Source of the DNA: Caulobacter sp.
GTDB lineage: Bacteria > Pseudomonadota > Alphaproteobacteria > Caulobacterales > Caulobacteraceae
DNA length: 64,000 bases
Assembly (NCBI GenBank): GCA_030678995.1
Contig: JAUXTQ010000005.1
Span: 62,001-126,000, forward strand
Direction: 5' to 3'
Positions within the stretch are counted from its first letter, which is position 1. Each line of letters opens with the position of its first letter. The position numbers and the translations under genes were made by a program. Shown in pieces: positions 47,663-56,590 of the stretch. The notes below the pieces were generated by a model. It did not search any database. It saw nothing but the letters and a program-made list of their open reading frames with translations, and was not told the DNA's origin.

Positions 47663-48462
47663 AGCGCGATGTCGACCGTCATTCCGTCGAACGCCGGCTC
47701 GACCCCGTCCGGAAGTTGCGCCCGCAAGGCGTTGTAATCCATATCAATATGCATGTTCGTCAGGATCGCCCGGCGCGGCCGGACCCGGGCGATCCAGTCC
47801 AGCGTTTGCTGCAGATGCGCATGGGTTGGATGGGGCGTGTAGCGCAGGGCGTCGACGATCCAGGTGTCCACGCCCGCCAGCGCCGCGAAGGCCGCCTCCG
47901 GCAGGCCGTTGACGTCCGGCGAATAGGCGACCGGGCCAAAGCGGTAGCCGACGCAGCGGATGTTGCCGTGATCCTGGTCGAAGCTGTCCACCGGAATCGG
48001 CCCTGACGGTCCGTCGATGGCGAAGGCCTCGCCATGGGGCGGCAGGTCAACCGCCTCCAGGATTGCCGGATAACCTCCCGTATTTTCAAAGATATATCCG
48101 AATCGTCGTTCAAGACTCGCGCGCGTTCGCGCATCCATCCAGGCCGGTATCCGCGCCCGCTGGCGCTGGAAAAAGGCCCGCAGGTCGTCGATGCCGTGCG
48201 CCTGGTCGGCGTGGTCATGGGTGAACAGCACCGCGTCGATGCGGCGGACCTGGGCGACGATGGCCTGCTCGCGGAAGTCAGGCGAGGTGTCGACCAGCAC
48301 GGTCGTTTGGGGCCCCTCCCCCTTTTTCCGCACCAGCAGGGAACAGCGGCGGCGACGGTTCTTCGGCTCGGCCGGATCGCAGCCGCCCCATTCGCCGTCG
48401 GCCCGCGGCACGCCGCCGGAGGAGCCGCAGCCCAGCACCGTGACCTCCAGAACCCCGCTCAC
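47659..48462 (-). CDS. Metallo-beta-lactamase-fold phosphodiesterase (PhnP-like)
   Basis: 267 residues. 'VTVLGCGSSGGVPRADGEWG' start, metal motif 'LFTHDHADQAHGIDDLRAFF' (H-x-H-x-D-H form as THDHADQAH), later ligands in 'DQDHGN', 'YSPDVNGLPE' and 'NMHIDMDYNAL'. PhnP cleaves cyclic phosphates in phosphonate catabolism; family members beside tatD are of unproven role. The GTG start overlaps the tatD stop by four bases. Confidence 0.85.
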   Translation of the reverse strand: MSGVLEVTVLGCGSSGGVPRADGEWGGCDPAEPKNRRRRCSLLVRKKGEGPQTTVLVDTSPDFREQAIVAQVRRIDAVLFTHDHADQAHGIDDLRAFFQRQRARIPAWMDARTRASLERRFGYIFENTGGYPAILEAVDLPPHGEAFAIDGPSGPIPVDSFDQDHGNIRCVGYRFGPVAYSPDVNGLPEAAFAALAGVDTWIVDALRYTPHPTHAHLQQTLDWIARVRPRRAILTNMHIDMDYNALRAQLPDGVEPAFDGMTVDIAL

Positions 48463-49238
48463 GGCCGGGGAATCCTACTGAACAGGGCGAAGAAGGCGTC
48501 CTCGGTGCGCTGTTCCGCCTCGGCCAGGGTCCAGCCGCGGATTTCGGCCAGTTTGACCAGCACATGCGGCAAGTAGGCCGGCTCGTTGCGGCGGCCGCGC
48601 ATGGGTACGGGGGCCAGATAGGGGCAGTCGGTCTCGAGGATGATCCGGCCTTCCGGCATGTCGGCGATCACGTCACGGACGTCCTGCGCAGCTTTGAAGG
48701 TCGCGATGCCAGAGACAGAGAACCAGGCCCCCAGAGTCGCCGCCCGGCGGGCCAGGTCCGCGCCGCTGGTGTAGCAGTGCATCAGAAGGCGGAACGGCCC
48801 GGCGGCATATTCCTCTTCCAGGATGTCGCCCATGACCGCGTCGGCCTCGCGGGTGTGCACCACCAGCGGCAGGCCGGTCTCGCGGGCCGCGATCACATGC
48901 TGGCGGAACACGGCGGCCTGAACGTCGCGCGGGCTGAGGTCGTAGTGGAAATCCAGCCCCGTCTCGCCGATGCCGACGACCCGCGGGCGTTCAGCCAGCT
49001 GGATGAGGTCTTTCGCCTTAAGGTCCGGATTTTCCTTGGCTTCATGAGGATGCGTGCCGACCGTGGCCCAGATGTCCGGGTTGTCCGCCGCCACGGCGTA
49101 GGTCGCCTCGAAGGTCGAGACCTTGTCACTGATGTTGACCATCAGGGCGACGCCGGCCTCGCGGGCGCGGTCGATCACCGCCTGGCGATCCTGCGCGAAC
49201 TGCGGCGCATGCAGGTTGACGTGGCTGTCGATCAGCAC
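48459..49238 (-). CDS. tatD: TatD-family metal-dependent hydrolase/DNase
   Basis: 259 residues, TIM-barrel hydrolase. The N-terminal metal motif, H-x-H in most TatD proteins, reads 'LIDSHVNLHAPQF', so the second His is Asn and the following Asp is His. Later ligands appear intact: 'GIGETGLDFHYDLSP', 'VVHTREADAVM', 'MHCYTSGADLARR' and 'ILETDCPYLAPVP'. TatD proteins have 3'-5' exonuclease or D-aminoacyl-tRNA hydrolase-related roles. GTG start, four bases after the holB stop. Confidence 0.88.
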   Translation of the reverse strand: MLIDSHVNLHAPQFAQDRQAVIDRAREAGVALMVNISDKVSTFEATYAVAADNPDIWATVGTHPHEAKENPDLKAKDLIQLAERPRVVGIGETGLDFHYDLSPRDVQAAVFRQHVIAARETGLPLVVHTREADAVMGDILEEEYAAGPFRLLMHCYTSGADLARRAATLGAWFSVSGIATFKAAQDVRDVIADMPEGRIILETDCPYLAPVPMRGRRNEPAYLPHVLVKLAEIRGWTLAEAEQRTEDAFFALFSRIPRP

Positions 49239-49242
49239 GGGC

Positions 49243-50244
49243 TCAGGCCGCCGCCGCGGCGCGCAGCTCGCGCAGGGCCGTCCAGAAGGCGTCCGCCCGG
49301 TCGAGGTTGAGCCCCTCGGCCTGGTCGGGCAACACCCGCAGCCGCTCCCAGGCCAGCACCCAGCGGTCGAGCCCCTCCCCCGTGCCGCTCATGGCCTGGC
49401 CCACGGCCATGGCGCGCACCTGGGCCGCCAGCCGGTCTAACAGCAGGTCGAACCGCGCCTGGCCCTCCGCGCCGCGGAAACCGTCCGCCAGATGCAGCAG
49501 CGCCGCCTCGTCCAGCCGGGGCAGGTTGCGCAGGATCTCGTGGGCCGCGTCGTCGGCCGTCAGGGCGTCCGCCGCCGCCAGCCGCAGGGCCAGGCCCGGC
49601 GCGCCGCCGGCCATCCGGGCCAGCCGCAACGCCTGGTCATGGGCCAGGTCGGTGCGGGCGGTCAGGAAATCGGTGGTCACGTCCTCGCCCGGCGCGGTGA
49701 AGGCAAGGCGGCGGCAGCGGGACCGGATCGTCGGCAACAGCCGTCCCGGCGCATGGCTGACCAGGAAGATCACCCCGCGCGGCGGCGGCTCCTCGAGGGT
49801 CTTGAGGATAGCGTTGGCCGAATTGACGTTGAGATCGTCGGCCGCGTCGATGATCGCCACGCGGTAGGGCGAGGTGGCCGGGGTCTGGCTGAAGAACTCC
49901 GGCAGCCGGCGGGCCTCGTCCACCGGGATCACCTTGCGCACCTTGCCGTCCTCGCCCAGGCGCTCGAGCACCATCAGGTCTGGGTGCGAGCGGGCCGCGA
50001 CCTGCCGCACCACGTGATCGGCGCCGTCCGAGCCCAGCAGGCCGTTGGCCGGGTTGGGCGCCGCGCCCAGCAGCCGCCGCGCGGCGCGGTAGGCGAAAGT
50101 GGCCTTGCCGACGCCCTCTGGCCCGGTCAGCAGCCAGGCGTGGTGCAGCCGGCCCCGGTCAATGGCGTCGAGAAACGCCTGCTCCTGGGCCTGCGCGCCC
50201 TCCAGCGCAAAGGCATCGCGAGGATGGACCGGCGCCTCGGTCAT
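49243..50244 (-). CDS. holB: DNA polymerase III delta-prime subunit
   Basis: Clamp-loader subunit. 333 residues: 'HAWLLTGPEGVGKATFAYRA' (P-loop), 'VDEARRLPEFFSQTPATSPY', 'IIDAADDLNVNSANAILKTL', 'EEPPPRGVIFLVSHAPGRLL' and 'TIRSRCRRLAF'. The Cys4 zinc motif of the E. coli protein is absent, usual here. The ATG overlaps the tmk stop, so tmk-holB is a translational unit. Confidence 0.93.
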   Translation of the reverse strand: MTEAPVHPRDAFALEGAQAQEQAFLDAIDRGRLHHAWLLTGPEGVGKATFAYRAARRLLGAAPNPANGLLGSDGADHVVRQVAARSHPDLMVLERLGEDGKVRKVIPVDEARRLPEFFSQTPATSPYRVAIIDAADDLNVNSANAILKTLEEPPPRGVIFLVSHAPGRLLPTIRSRCRRLAFTAPGEDVTTDFLTARTDLAHDQALRLARMAGGAPGLALRLAAADALTADDAAHEILRNLPRLDEAALLHLADGFRGAEGQARFDLLLDRLAAQVRAMAVGQAMSGTGEGLDRWVLAWERLRVLPDQAEGLNLDRADAFWTALRELRAAAAA

Positions 50245-50870
50245 GACGCCAGCCGGTCCATGACCGTGCGCCAGATCACCGCGGCGACCTCGTCCTCGGT
50301 TCCCGAGGCGTCGATCACGGCGCAGCGGCCGGGCTCGTCGCGGGCGATGGCCAGATAGGCGGCGCGCAAGCGGTTGTGGAAGTCGATGTCCTTGGTCTCG
50401 AAGCGGACCTCGAACATGTCCCGGCCGAAGGCGCGCTCCAGGCCGATCTGCGGCGGCAGGTCGAACACCAGGGTCAGGTCGGGCCGGTTGTCCCCGACCA
50501 CGGCCCGCTCCAGCGTGGCGATGAACTCGGCCGGTACGCCGCCTCCGGCGCCCTGGTAGGCGCGGGTGGAGTCGGCGAAGCGATCGCAGATCACCCAGTC
50601 TCCCTGCTCCAGGGCCGGCGCGATGGTCCGCTCCAGATGGTCGCGCCGGGCGGCGTTCATCATCAGGGTTTCGCTGAGGGGCGACCAGCGGTCGGCGCGC
50701 CCTTCAACCAGCAGGCTGCGCAGGGCCTCGGCCCCGTCCGATCCGCCAGGCTCGCGGGTGCGGATCGCCGGCCGGCCCTCGCTCATGAGTCGGGCCGTCA
50801 GGATGCGGGACTGGGTGGATTTCCCGGTCCCCTCTCCGCCTTCGAAGGTGATGAATTTTCCGCGCGCCAC
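50241..50870 (-). CDS. tmk: Thymidylate kinase
   Basis: Phosphorylates dTMP to dTDP. 209 residues: P-loop 'ITFEGGEGTGKSTQSRIL', 'TREPGGSDGAEALRSLLVEG', 'DRFADSTRAYQGAGGGVP' (DRF motif) and lid region. GTG start. Located between rlpA (64 bp upstream) and holB, as in many alphaproteobacteria, though the often interposed metG is absent. Confidence 0.96.
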   Translation of the reverse strand: MARGKFITFEGGEGTGKSTQSRILTARLMSEGRPAIRTREPGGSDGAEALRSLLVEGRADRWSPLSETLMMNAARRDHLERTIAPALEQGDWVICDRFADSTRAYQGAGGGVPAEFIATLERAVVGDNRPDLTLVFDLPPQIGLERAFGRDMFEVRFETKDIDFHNRLRAAYLAIARDEPGRCAVIDASGTEDEVAAVIWRTVMDRLAS

Positions 50871-50934
50871 GGCTCTCTCAATCGGCCGGAACGGGACCGA
50901 TGTCCAGAATGGGCGGGCGACGAACTGTGGATGG

Positions 50935-51450
50935 TTAGCGGGCGGCGGGCGCCGGGCCGATGTAGCGCACCCGAACCCGGGCCACGCCCTTCTGATAGGT
51001 GCCCAGTTTCCTGGCCGCGCCCTTTGAGAGGTCGATGATTCGGCCGGCCACGAAGGGGCCGCGGTCGTTGACCCGCACCCTGATCTTCTTGCCGGTGTCG
51101 AGGTCGGTAACCTCCACGATGGAGGGCAGCGGCAGCGTCTTGTGGGCGGCCGTGATCAGATCCATGTCGAACACCTCGCCGTTGGCGGTGTTGCGGTTTT
51201 GGAACTGCTCGCCATACCAGCTGGCGATGCCCTTCTCGTCATAGTCCGGGTCGTGGCGCGGCGTGTACCAGACGCCCTTCACCTGATAAGGCCGCATGGT
51301 CGCCGGGACGCGGCCACCCGCCGAGGCGCGCGGCGGCCCGGCGCCCTGCCCTCGGGCGGCGTACCGCGGCGTGGCGCAGGCGGCGACCGTCAGGCAGGCC
51401 AGCAGGACCGCAACGGCGCTCAGCGACAGATTGTGGCGCGAGGCTGACAT
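50935..51450 (-). CDS. rlpA: RlpA-family septal lipoprotein
   Basis: 171 residues: lipobox 'LACLTVAACATP', then the double-psi beta-barrel: 'GIASWYGEQFQNRNTANGEV', 'LITAAHKTLPLPSIVEVTDL' and 'KIRVRVNDRGPFVAGRIIDL' with the catalytic-type Asp of lytic transglycosylases. The C-terminal SPOR domain present in E. coli RlpA is absent. Likely cuts denuded peptidoglycan glycans at the septum. First gene of the tmk-holB-tatD run. Confidence 0.92.
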   Translation of the reverse strand: MSASRHNLSLSAVAVLLACLTVAACATPRYAARGQGAGPPRASAGGRVPATMRPYQVKGVWYTPRHDPDYDEKGIASWYGEQFQNRNTANGEVFDMDLITAAHKTLPLPSIVEVTDLDTGKKIRVRVNDRGPFVAGRIIDLSKGAARKLGTYQKGVARVRVRYIGPAPAAR

Positions 51451-51577
51451 GCCCCCTCCCCCATTCGATGGGCGTCAGCATGCGCCGGAAGGGTTTTCGA
51501 CGTGGTTAAAGGCCGATGTGCGACTCGACGGCGCCGCCGCGAAGGTTAGGCTGTCCCCCGAACCTTCGGAGACCGCC

Positions 51578-52813
51578 ATGACCGCTTCCCTTCCCCAGCA
51601 GGGCCAGCCCTGGGACGCCGTGCGCGCGCAGATGACCGGGATGGCCACTGGCGACGTGAAATGGCGGGACGGCAAGGCCGCCGTCTATGTGTTCAACGCC
51701 GGGGAAGACATCGAGCGGGTGCAGAAGGAGGCCTATGCGATGTTCGCCTCCGAGAACGGACTGGGCCCGGCCGCCTTCCCCAGCCTGGCCCGGATGGAGA
51801 GGGAGGTGCTGGGGTTCGGCCTGGGCTTGCTGCACGGCCCGGAGGGCGCGGCCGGGGCCATGACCAGCGGCGGCACCGACTCGATCCTGATGGCGGTCAA
51901 GGCCGCCCGCGACTTCGCCCGCAAGGAACGGGGCCTCACGGGACAGCTGAACATCGTCCTGCCGCGCTCGGCCCATCCGGCCTTCGACAAGGCCTGCGCG
52001 GTGATGGAGATCGAGGTCCGCCGCACGCCGCTGAAGGCTTTCCTCGCCGATCCCGAGGCCATCGAGGCGGCGGTCGATGAGGCGACCATGATGATCGTCG
52101 GTTCGGCCCCCTGTTTTCCCTATGGCCTGATCGACCCCATCGAGGCCCTGGGCGACCTGGCCGGGCGGCGCGGACTTTGGCTGCACGTGGACGCCTGCGT
52201 CGGCGGCTATATCGCCCCGTTCGTGCGGATGAACGGCGGCGACGTGCCGCCCTTCGACTTCGCGGTTCCGGGCGTCTCGTCGATGTCGGCGGACCTGCAC
52301 AAGTACGGCTATTGCGCCAAGGGCGCCTCGACCGTGTTCTTCCGCAGCGAGGCATTGCGGGCGCACATGGTCTTCACGGTCAGCGACTGGCCGGCGGGCA
52401 AGATGGTCACGCCCACGCTGGCCGGCACCCGGCCCGGCGGCGCCATCGCGGCGGCCTGGGCGGTGATGACCTTCCTCGGCGTCGAGGGTTATCGCGCCCG
52501 GCACGGCCAGGTGACCCGCGCCCGGGAGCAGATCGAGGCCGGCGTCCGCGAGCGGGGCTTTACGGTCATCGGCGCGCCGCAGCTGGGCATCGTAGCCTTC
52601 TCCCATCCGGACGTCGATGGCCTGGCCATCCTCGGCAAGCTCTACCAGCGCGGCTGGGTGACCAGCGCCATCACCGAGCCCCGTGGCCTGCACCTGATGC
52701 TGTCGCCTGTGCATCTGACGGTGGCAGACCAGTATCTGGCGGACCTCGACTGGGCGACAGAAGCGGCGCGGGGCGAGACCGGCGCCGGCGCGACCGTGGG
52801 CTATGGCCGGTAG
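51578..52813 (+). CDS. PLP-dependent sphingosine-1-phosphate-lyase-like decarboxylase/lyase
   Basis: 411 residues from ATG 51578. Group II PLP fold: 'GAMTSGGTDSILMAVKAARD' (cofactor phosphate), 'GLWLHVDACVGGYIAPFVRM' with the Asp for pyridinium, and the Schiff-base Lys in 'MSADLHKYGYCAKGAS'. It matches S1P lyase rather than glutamate decarboxylase. Caulobacters make sphingolipids, so long-chain base phosphate breakdown is a reasonable but untested role. Monocistronic. Confidence 0.85.
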   Translation: MTASLPQQGQPWDAVRAQMTGMATGDVKWRDGKAAVYVFNAGEDIERVQKEAYAMFASENGLGPAAFPSLARMEREVLGFGLGLLHGPEGAAGAMTSGGTDSILMAVKAARDFARKERGLTGQLNIVLPRSAHPAFDKACAVMEIEVRRTPLKAFLADPEAIEAAVDEATMMIVGSAPCFPYGLIDPIEALGDLAGRRGLWLHVDACVGGYIAPFVRMNGGDVPPFDFAVPGVSSMSADLHKYGYCAKGASTVFFRSEALRAHMVFTVSDWPAGKMVTPTLAGTRPGGAIAAAWAVMTFLGVEGYRARHGQVTRAREQIEAGVRERGFTVIGAPQLGIVAFSHPDVDGLAILGKLYQRGWVTSAITEPRGLHLMLSPVHLTVADQYLADLDWATEAARGETGAGATVGYGR

Positions 52814-52980
52814 AAGGGCGCTCGCGATGAAGGCCCCGGGGGAACAGACAGACCGTTGATGTCGGTCAATGTTGGCCGACGGAAGGGCGGTCAGTCTGCT
52901 CATCATAGTCGCCGCGTTCCCTCCCCCTGCGCCATGGCCGGCGCAAAGCCCCCAGCCTGATCGCTGGCGAGGAGAGACTC

Positions 52981-53769
52981 ATGAAACGGATTGTGACCGC
53001 CGCCCTGGCCCTGTCACTGCTGACCAGCGTCTCGGCCCTGGCCCAACCCGCCTATCCGGACCGGGACCGGGGCCAGTATTCCGACTATCGCCCCGGCGGC
53101 CCGCGCTGGTCCCGCGGCGACCGCTTCCCCAACCAGTACCGCCAGGAGCGGTATGAGGTGAGAGACTGGCGTCAACGGGGCCTGCGCCAGCCGTTCCGCG
53201 GCTATCGCTGGTACCGCTATGGCGACAGCAACTATTTCCTCGTCAACGTCGCCACGGGCCTGATCTACGAGACGGTCTATCGTGATGTCCGCGACCAGCG
53301 CTGGCAGCAGGGCTATTCCCGCACCTACACCTACAATGACGACCTCTACTACCGCGAGTGCCGCAACGAGTCCGACCCCGGCGGGGCCCTGATCGGGGCC
53401 CTGATCGGCGGCCTGATCGGCAACCGGGCCGGCGATGACGGCGACCGGGCCGGGGCGACCGTCGCCGGTGTGATCATCGGCGGCGTCATCGGCGCCGCCA
53501 TGAGCAAGGACCTCGACTGCGACGACCGCAGCTACGCCTACCGGTCCTACTACAACGGCTTCAACTCGGGCCGCACCGGCAGCCGCTACAGCTGGACCAA
53601 CCCGCGCTCCAGCCGGCGTGGCGACATGGTCGTCAACAGCTACTACACCGACCGGTACGGCTTCCGCTGCGCCAACTTCACCCAGACGGTCTACTTCCAG
53701 GGCCGCCCGCGGGTGACCCGCGGCAGGGCCTGCCGGCAACCTGACGGCGCCTGGGCCGTCGTGGACTGA
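52981..53769 (+). CDS. RcnB-like envelope protein with glycine-zipper segment
   Basis: 262 residues: signal peptide ('IVTAALALSLLTSVSALAQ'), Tyr/Arg/Asp-rich region with 'QPFRGYRWYRYGDSNYFLVN' typical of RcnB (about 65-110), a glycine-zipper two-helix segment 'GALIGALIGGLIGNRAG' and 'VAGVIIGGVIGAAMSKDLDC' (about 137-180), then a second Tyr/Arg-rich region. RcnB tunes metal efflux in E. coli; this fusion may be an outer-envelope structural protein. A terminator hairpin follows. Confidence 0.75.
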   Translation: MKRIVTAALALSLLTSVSALAQPAYPDRDRGQYSDYRPGGPRWSRGDRFPNQYRQERYEVRDWRQRGLRQPFRGYRWYRYGDSNYFLVNVATGLIYETVYRDVRDQRWQQGYSRTYTYNDDLYYRECRNESDPGGALIGALIGGLIGNRAGDDGDRAGATVAGVIIGGVIGAAMSKDLDCDDRSYAYRSYYNGFNSGRTGSRYSWTNPRSSRRGDMVVNSYYTDRYGFRCANFTQTVYFQGRPRVTRGRACRQPDGAWAVVD

Positions 53770-53808
53770 GGCGTCCAGCTGTCGTTCGCGACGGCCGCCG
53801 AAGGGAGT

Positions 53809-53831
53809 CCCCCCGCGGTGAACGCGGGGGG
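53809..53831. terminator. Bidirectional terminator hairpin
   Basis: CCCCCCGCG (53809-53817) pairs perfectly with CGCGGGGGG (53823-53831) over a GTGAA loop, between the convergent RcnB-like and VOC genes. No strong T-tract on either side. Confidence 0.6.
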
Positions 53832-53836
53832 CTCGC

Positions 53837-54367
53837 CTAGGTAACCACCCGCACCGGATCGCTCCCGTCCCAGTCCACCGCCGCGCGGCGGATGTGGTCG
53901 AAGAAGCGCATCTTGGTTCCGCTGACGTCGGACAGCTCGATCACCGTTCCGGGGTGGTCCAGGTCGGTGTCGAAATAGGCGAATCGGCCGTTGGGGCCGT
54001 TGATCTGGCCCTCGTGGCCGATGGTCAGGCCACGGGCCAGGGCGGCGTCATAGTCGGCCTGGTAGGTCGTCGACCACCAGGACATGTGCTGCAGCCCCTC
54101 GCCATGCCTGGCCATGAACTCGCGGTACATCGATGGCGCGTCGTTGTTCTGCTGGATCAGCTCGATCTGCAGATCGCCGCTGTTGGCCAGCGCGATGCTC
54201 ATGTCCAGCTCCTGGGCCACGCCGCGATGGCGGAACCAGTCGATGGGGACCTTTTCGATGAAGAAGAACGGCCCCACCCCCAGCACCTCGATCCAGTGGG
54301 TCATCGCCGCCCGCACGTCGCGGACGACATAGCCGTTCTGGCGGACCGGACCGGTGAAACGGCTCAT
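53837..54367 (-). CDS. VOC-family (glyoxalase/bleomycin resistance fold) protein
   Basis: 176 residues from ATG 54367 (MSRFTGPVRQNG): 'GPVRQNGYVVRDVRAAMTHW', 'DLQIELIQQNNDAPS' and 'FAYFDTDLDHPGTVIELSD', a two-module beta-alpha-beta-beta-beta fold with likely metal ligands in 'QHMSWWS' and the terminal 'VIEL'. Such single-domain VOC proteins include isomerases and dioxygenase-like proteins; the reaction is unknown. Divergent from the monooxygenase gene, so a shared degradative role is possible. Confidence 0.8.
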   Translation of the reverse strand: MSRFTGPVRQNGYVVRDVRAAMTHWIEVLGVGPFFFIEKVPIDWFRHRGVAQELDMSIALANSGDLQIELIQQNNDAPSMYREFMARHGEGLQHMSWWSTTYQADYDAALARGLTIGHEGQINGPNGRFAYFDTDLDHPGTVIELSDVSGTKMRFFDHIRRAAVDWDGSDPVRVVT

Positions 54368-54600
54368 GGCGTCACGCTCCGGTCCCCAGCGACGAACATC
54401 CACACCCTCCGCGGATCAGGTCTCACGGAAGCGTAAGGTTTCATGGCGCGTCTCGTCCTGTCCGTCTGGCCCGACTTTGACCGGCGCCGGGCCAGCGCAG
54501 TCAAGCCGGATGCCGCAACGGCAAGGCAATTGGCGCGTGACCGGGGCCGCGATCCTCACGTAGCCTGAAAGAAAAACACCGCGACCAGGGACCAGACGCC

Positions 54601-56235
54601 ATGCCGGATCATGCTTCAACCGCCGCCGCCACCGAGGTGGATGTGGTCATTGTCGGGGCCGGCTTTTCCGGCCTTTACCTGCTCCACAGGATGCGCGGGC
54701 TGGGCCTGACGGCGCGGGTGTTCGAGGCTGGCGATGGCGTGGGCGGCACCTGGTACTGGAACCGCTATCCCGGCGCCCGGGTCGATATCGAAAGCCAGGA
54801 ATATTCCTACTCCTTCTCCGAGGAGCTGCAGGACGACTGGCGGTGGACCGAGCGCTACGCCGCCCAGCCGGAGCTGCTGGCCTATCTCAACCACGTCGCC
54901 GACCGGTTCGACCTGCGGCCCGACATCCAGTTCGAGACCCGGGTCACAGCGGCGGTCTACGACGAGCCGTCGGCGACCTGGCGCGTGACCACCGACCGCG
55001 GCGACGCCGTCACCGCCCGGTTCTGCGGCATGGCCACCGGCTGCCTGTCCTCGCCCAATGAGCCGGACTTCCCGGGTCTTGAGACCTTCAAGGGGCCGAC
55101 CTGGCACACCGGCAAATGGCCCCACGAGGGCGTCGACTTCACCGGCCAACGGGTGGCGGTGATCGGCACCGGCTCGTCGGCGATCCAGTCGATGCCGCAG
55201 ATCGCCGCCCAGGCGGCGCATCTCTACGCCTTCCAGCGCACGCCCAACTACAGCGTCCCGGCGCACAACGGCCCGATCGATCCGGCAGTGGTCGCCGACT
55301 GGAAGGCCAACCGCGCCGACTATCGCCAGCAGGAGCGGATGTCGGCCATCGGCATCTTGGCCATCGCCCCCACCGAACGGCTGGCGCTGGAGACCCCGCC
55401 GGACGAGCGCCAGAAGATCTTCGAGGAGAAATGGGCCCAGGGCGGCTTCGCCATCGGCGGCGCTTTCGCCGACACCGGCGTGGACCTGAACGCCAACGCC
55501 ACGGCGGCCGCCTTCGTCGCCGGCAAGATAAGGGAGATCGTCAAGGACCCGAAGGTCGCCGAGCTGCTGACGCCCAGGGACTATCCTTTCGGGACCAAGC
55601 GGTTGTGCGTCGACACCGGCTACTACGAGATGTTCAACCGCGACAACGTCACCTTGGTCGACGTCTCGAAAGCCCCTATCGAGGCCATCACCCCGACCGG
55701 CATCCGGACGGCCGACGGCGAGTACGCGGTCGACAGCATCGTCTTCGCCATCGGCTTCGACGCCATGACGGGGGCTCTGGGCAAGATCGATATTCGCGGT
55801 CGCGGCGGCCAGGCCCTGAAGGACAAGTGGGCGCATGGTCCGCGCACTTACCTAGGCCTGATGTCGGCGGGCTTTCCCAACCTGTTCATGGTCACCGGAC
55901 CGGGAAGCCCGTCGGTGCTGTCCAACATGGTGGTTTCCATCGAGCAGCACGTGGACTGGATAGCCGACTGCATCGACCATCTGGGCGCCCGCCAGCTGAG
56001 CTCCATCGAGGCCACCGGCGAGGCGGAGGACGCCTGGGTCGCCCATGTCAACGAGGTGGCCGACACCACTCTCTATCCCCTGGCCAGTTCCTGGTATCTG
56101 GGCGCCAATGTGCCGGGCAAGCCCCGGGTTTTCATGCCCTATGTCGGGGGCGTCGGACCCTACCGCGAGAAGTGCGACGGGGTCGCGGCCAACGGCTACG
56201 AAGGCTTCGCGCTCGCTTCCGCCGGACGCGGTTGA
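54601..56235 (+). CDS. Flavin-containing Baeyer-Villiger-type monooxygenase
   Basis: 544 residues. FAD Rossmann 'DVVIVGAGFSGLYLLHRMRG', NADPH Rossmann 'RVAVIGTGSSAIQSMPQIA', and between them the Baeyer-Villiger fingerprint in 'FKGPTWHTGKWP' (F-x-G-x-x-x-H-x-x-x-W-P), plus 'GGTWYWNRYPGARVDIESQE' of cyclohexanone-monooxygenase-type enzymes. It would insert oxygen next to a ketone to give an ester or lactone. The neighbouring carboxylesterase, after a tRNA gene, could hydrolyse such esters; this link is inference. Confidence 0.9.
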   Translation: MPDHASTAAATEVDVVIVGAGFSGLYLLHRMRGLGLTARVFEAGDGVGGTWYWNRYPGARVDIESQEYSYSFSEELQDDWRWTERYAAQPELLAYLNHVADRFDLRPDIQFETRVTAAVYDEPSATWRVTTDRGDAVTARFCGMATGCLSSPNEPDFPGLETFKGPTWHTGKWPHEGVDFTGQRVAVIGTGSSAIQSMPQIAAQAAHLYAFQRTPNYSVPAHNGPIDPAVVADWKANRADYRQQERMSAIGILAIAPTERLALETPPDERQKIFEEKWAQGGFAIGGAFADTGVDLNANATAAAFVAGKIREIVKDPKVAELLTPRDYPFGTKRLCVDTGYYEMFNRDNVTLVDVSKAPIEAITPTGIRTADGEYAVDSIVFAIGFDAMTGALGKIDIRGRGGQALKDKWAHGPRTYLGLMSAGFPNLFMVTGPGSPSVLSNMVVSIEQHVDWIADCIDHLGARQLSSIEATGEAEDAWVAHVNEVADTTLYPLASSWYLGANVPGKPRVFMPYVGGVGPYREKCDGVAANGYEGFALASAGRG

Positions 56236-56295
56236 CGGCGCGCACCGAGCGCCGGACGAGTGGATACGTCTATCCGGGGCCATCTCCGGCCAGGA

Positions 56296-56385
56296 TGGCG
56301 GACGGGGTGGGATTCGAACCCACGGTAGGCTTCCACCTACGGCGGTTTTCAAGACCGCTGCCTTAAACCACTCGACCACCCGTCC
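56296..56385 (-). tRNA. tRNA-Ser (anticodon UGA)
   Basis: 90 nt on the minus strand including an encoded CCA. Acceptor GGACGGG pairs with CCCGTCC, anticodon loop TGA within GGTC-TTGAAA-ACC, a long variable arm characteristic of serine (stem GTAGG/CCTAC), and T-loop GGTTCGAATCC. Read by complement of 56385-56296. It reads UCA codons. An open frame crossing this spot on the plus strand is a chance frame. Confidence 0.97.
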
Positions 56386-56590
56386 GTTGGCGGCGCTTCT
56401 AACAGCGCCCGGCGCGGGTCTCAAAGCGCTATCGGCCGGCCGCCGTCACGAGGACCCCAGCGGTCCCATGGAGGGACAGCGTGAGTGTTCCCGGCGCATC
56501 ACCGATGACGTCCCGTTGATCCTGGAACGCGAGGACACTGGAGCCCGTCGCCACGATGCGTCACTGTCAGCCGCTGGGAGGCCGTGCGCC

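Noticed and set aside
56045-56590. N-terminal extension of the carboxylesterase frame
   Set aside because: It would run across the monooxygenase end and the tRNA-Ser gene; the Tat signal starts cleanly at 56591.
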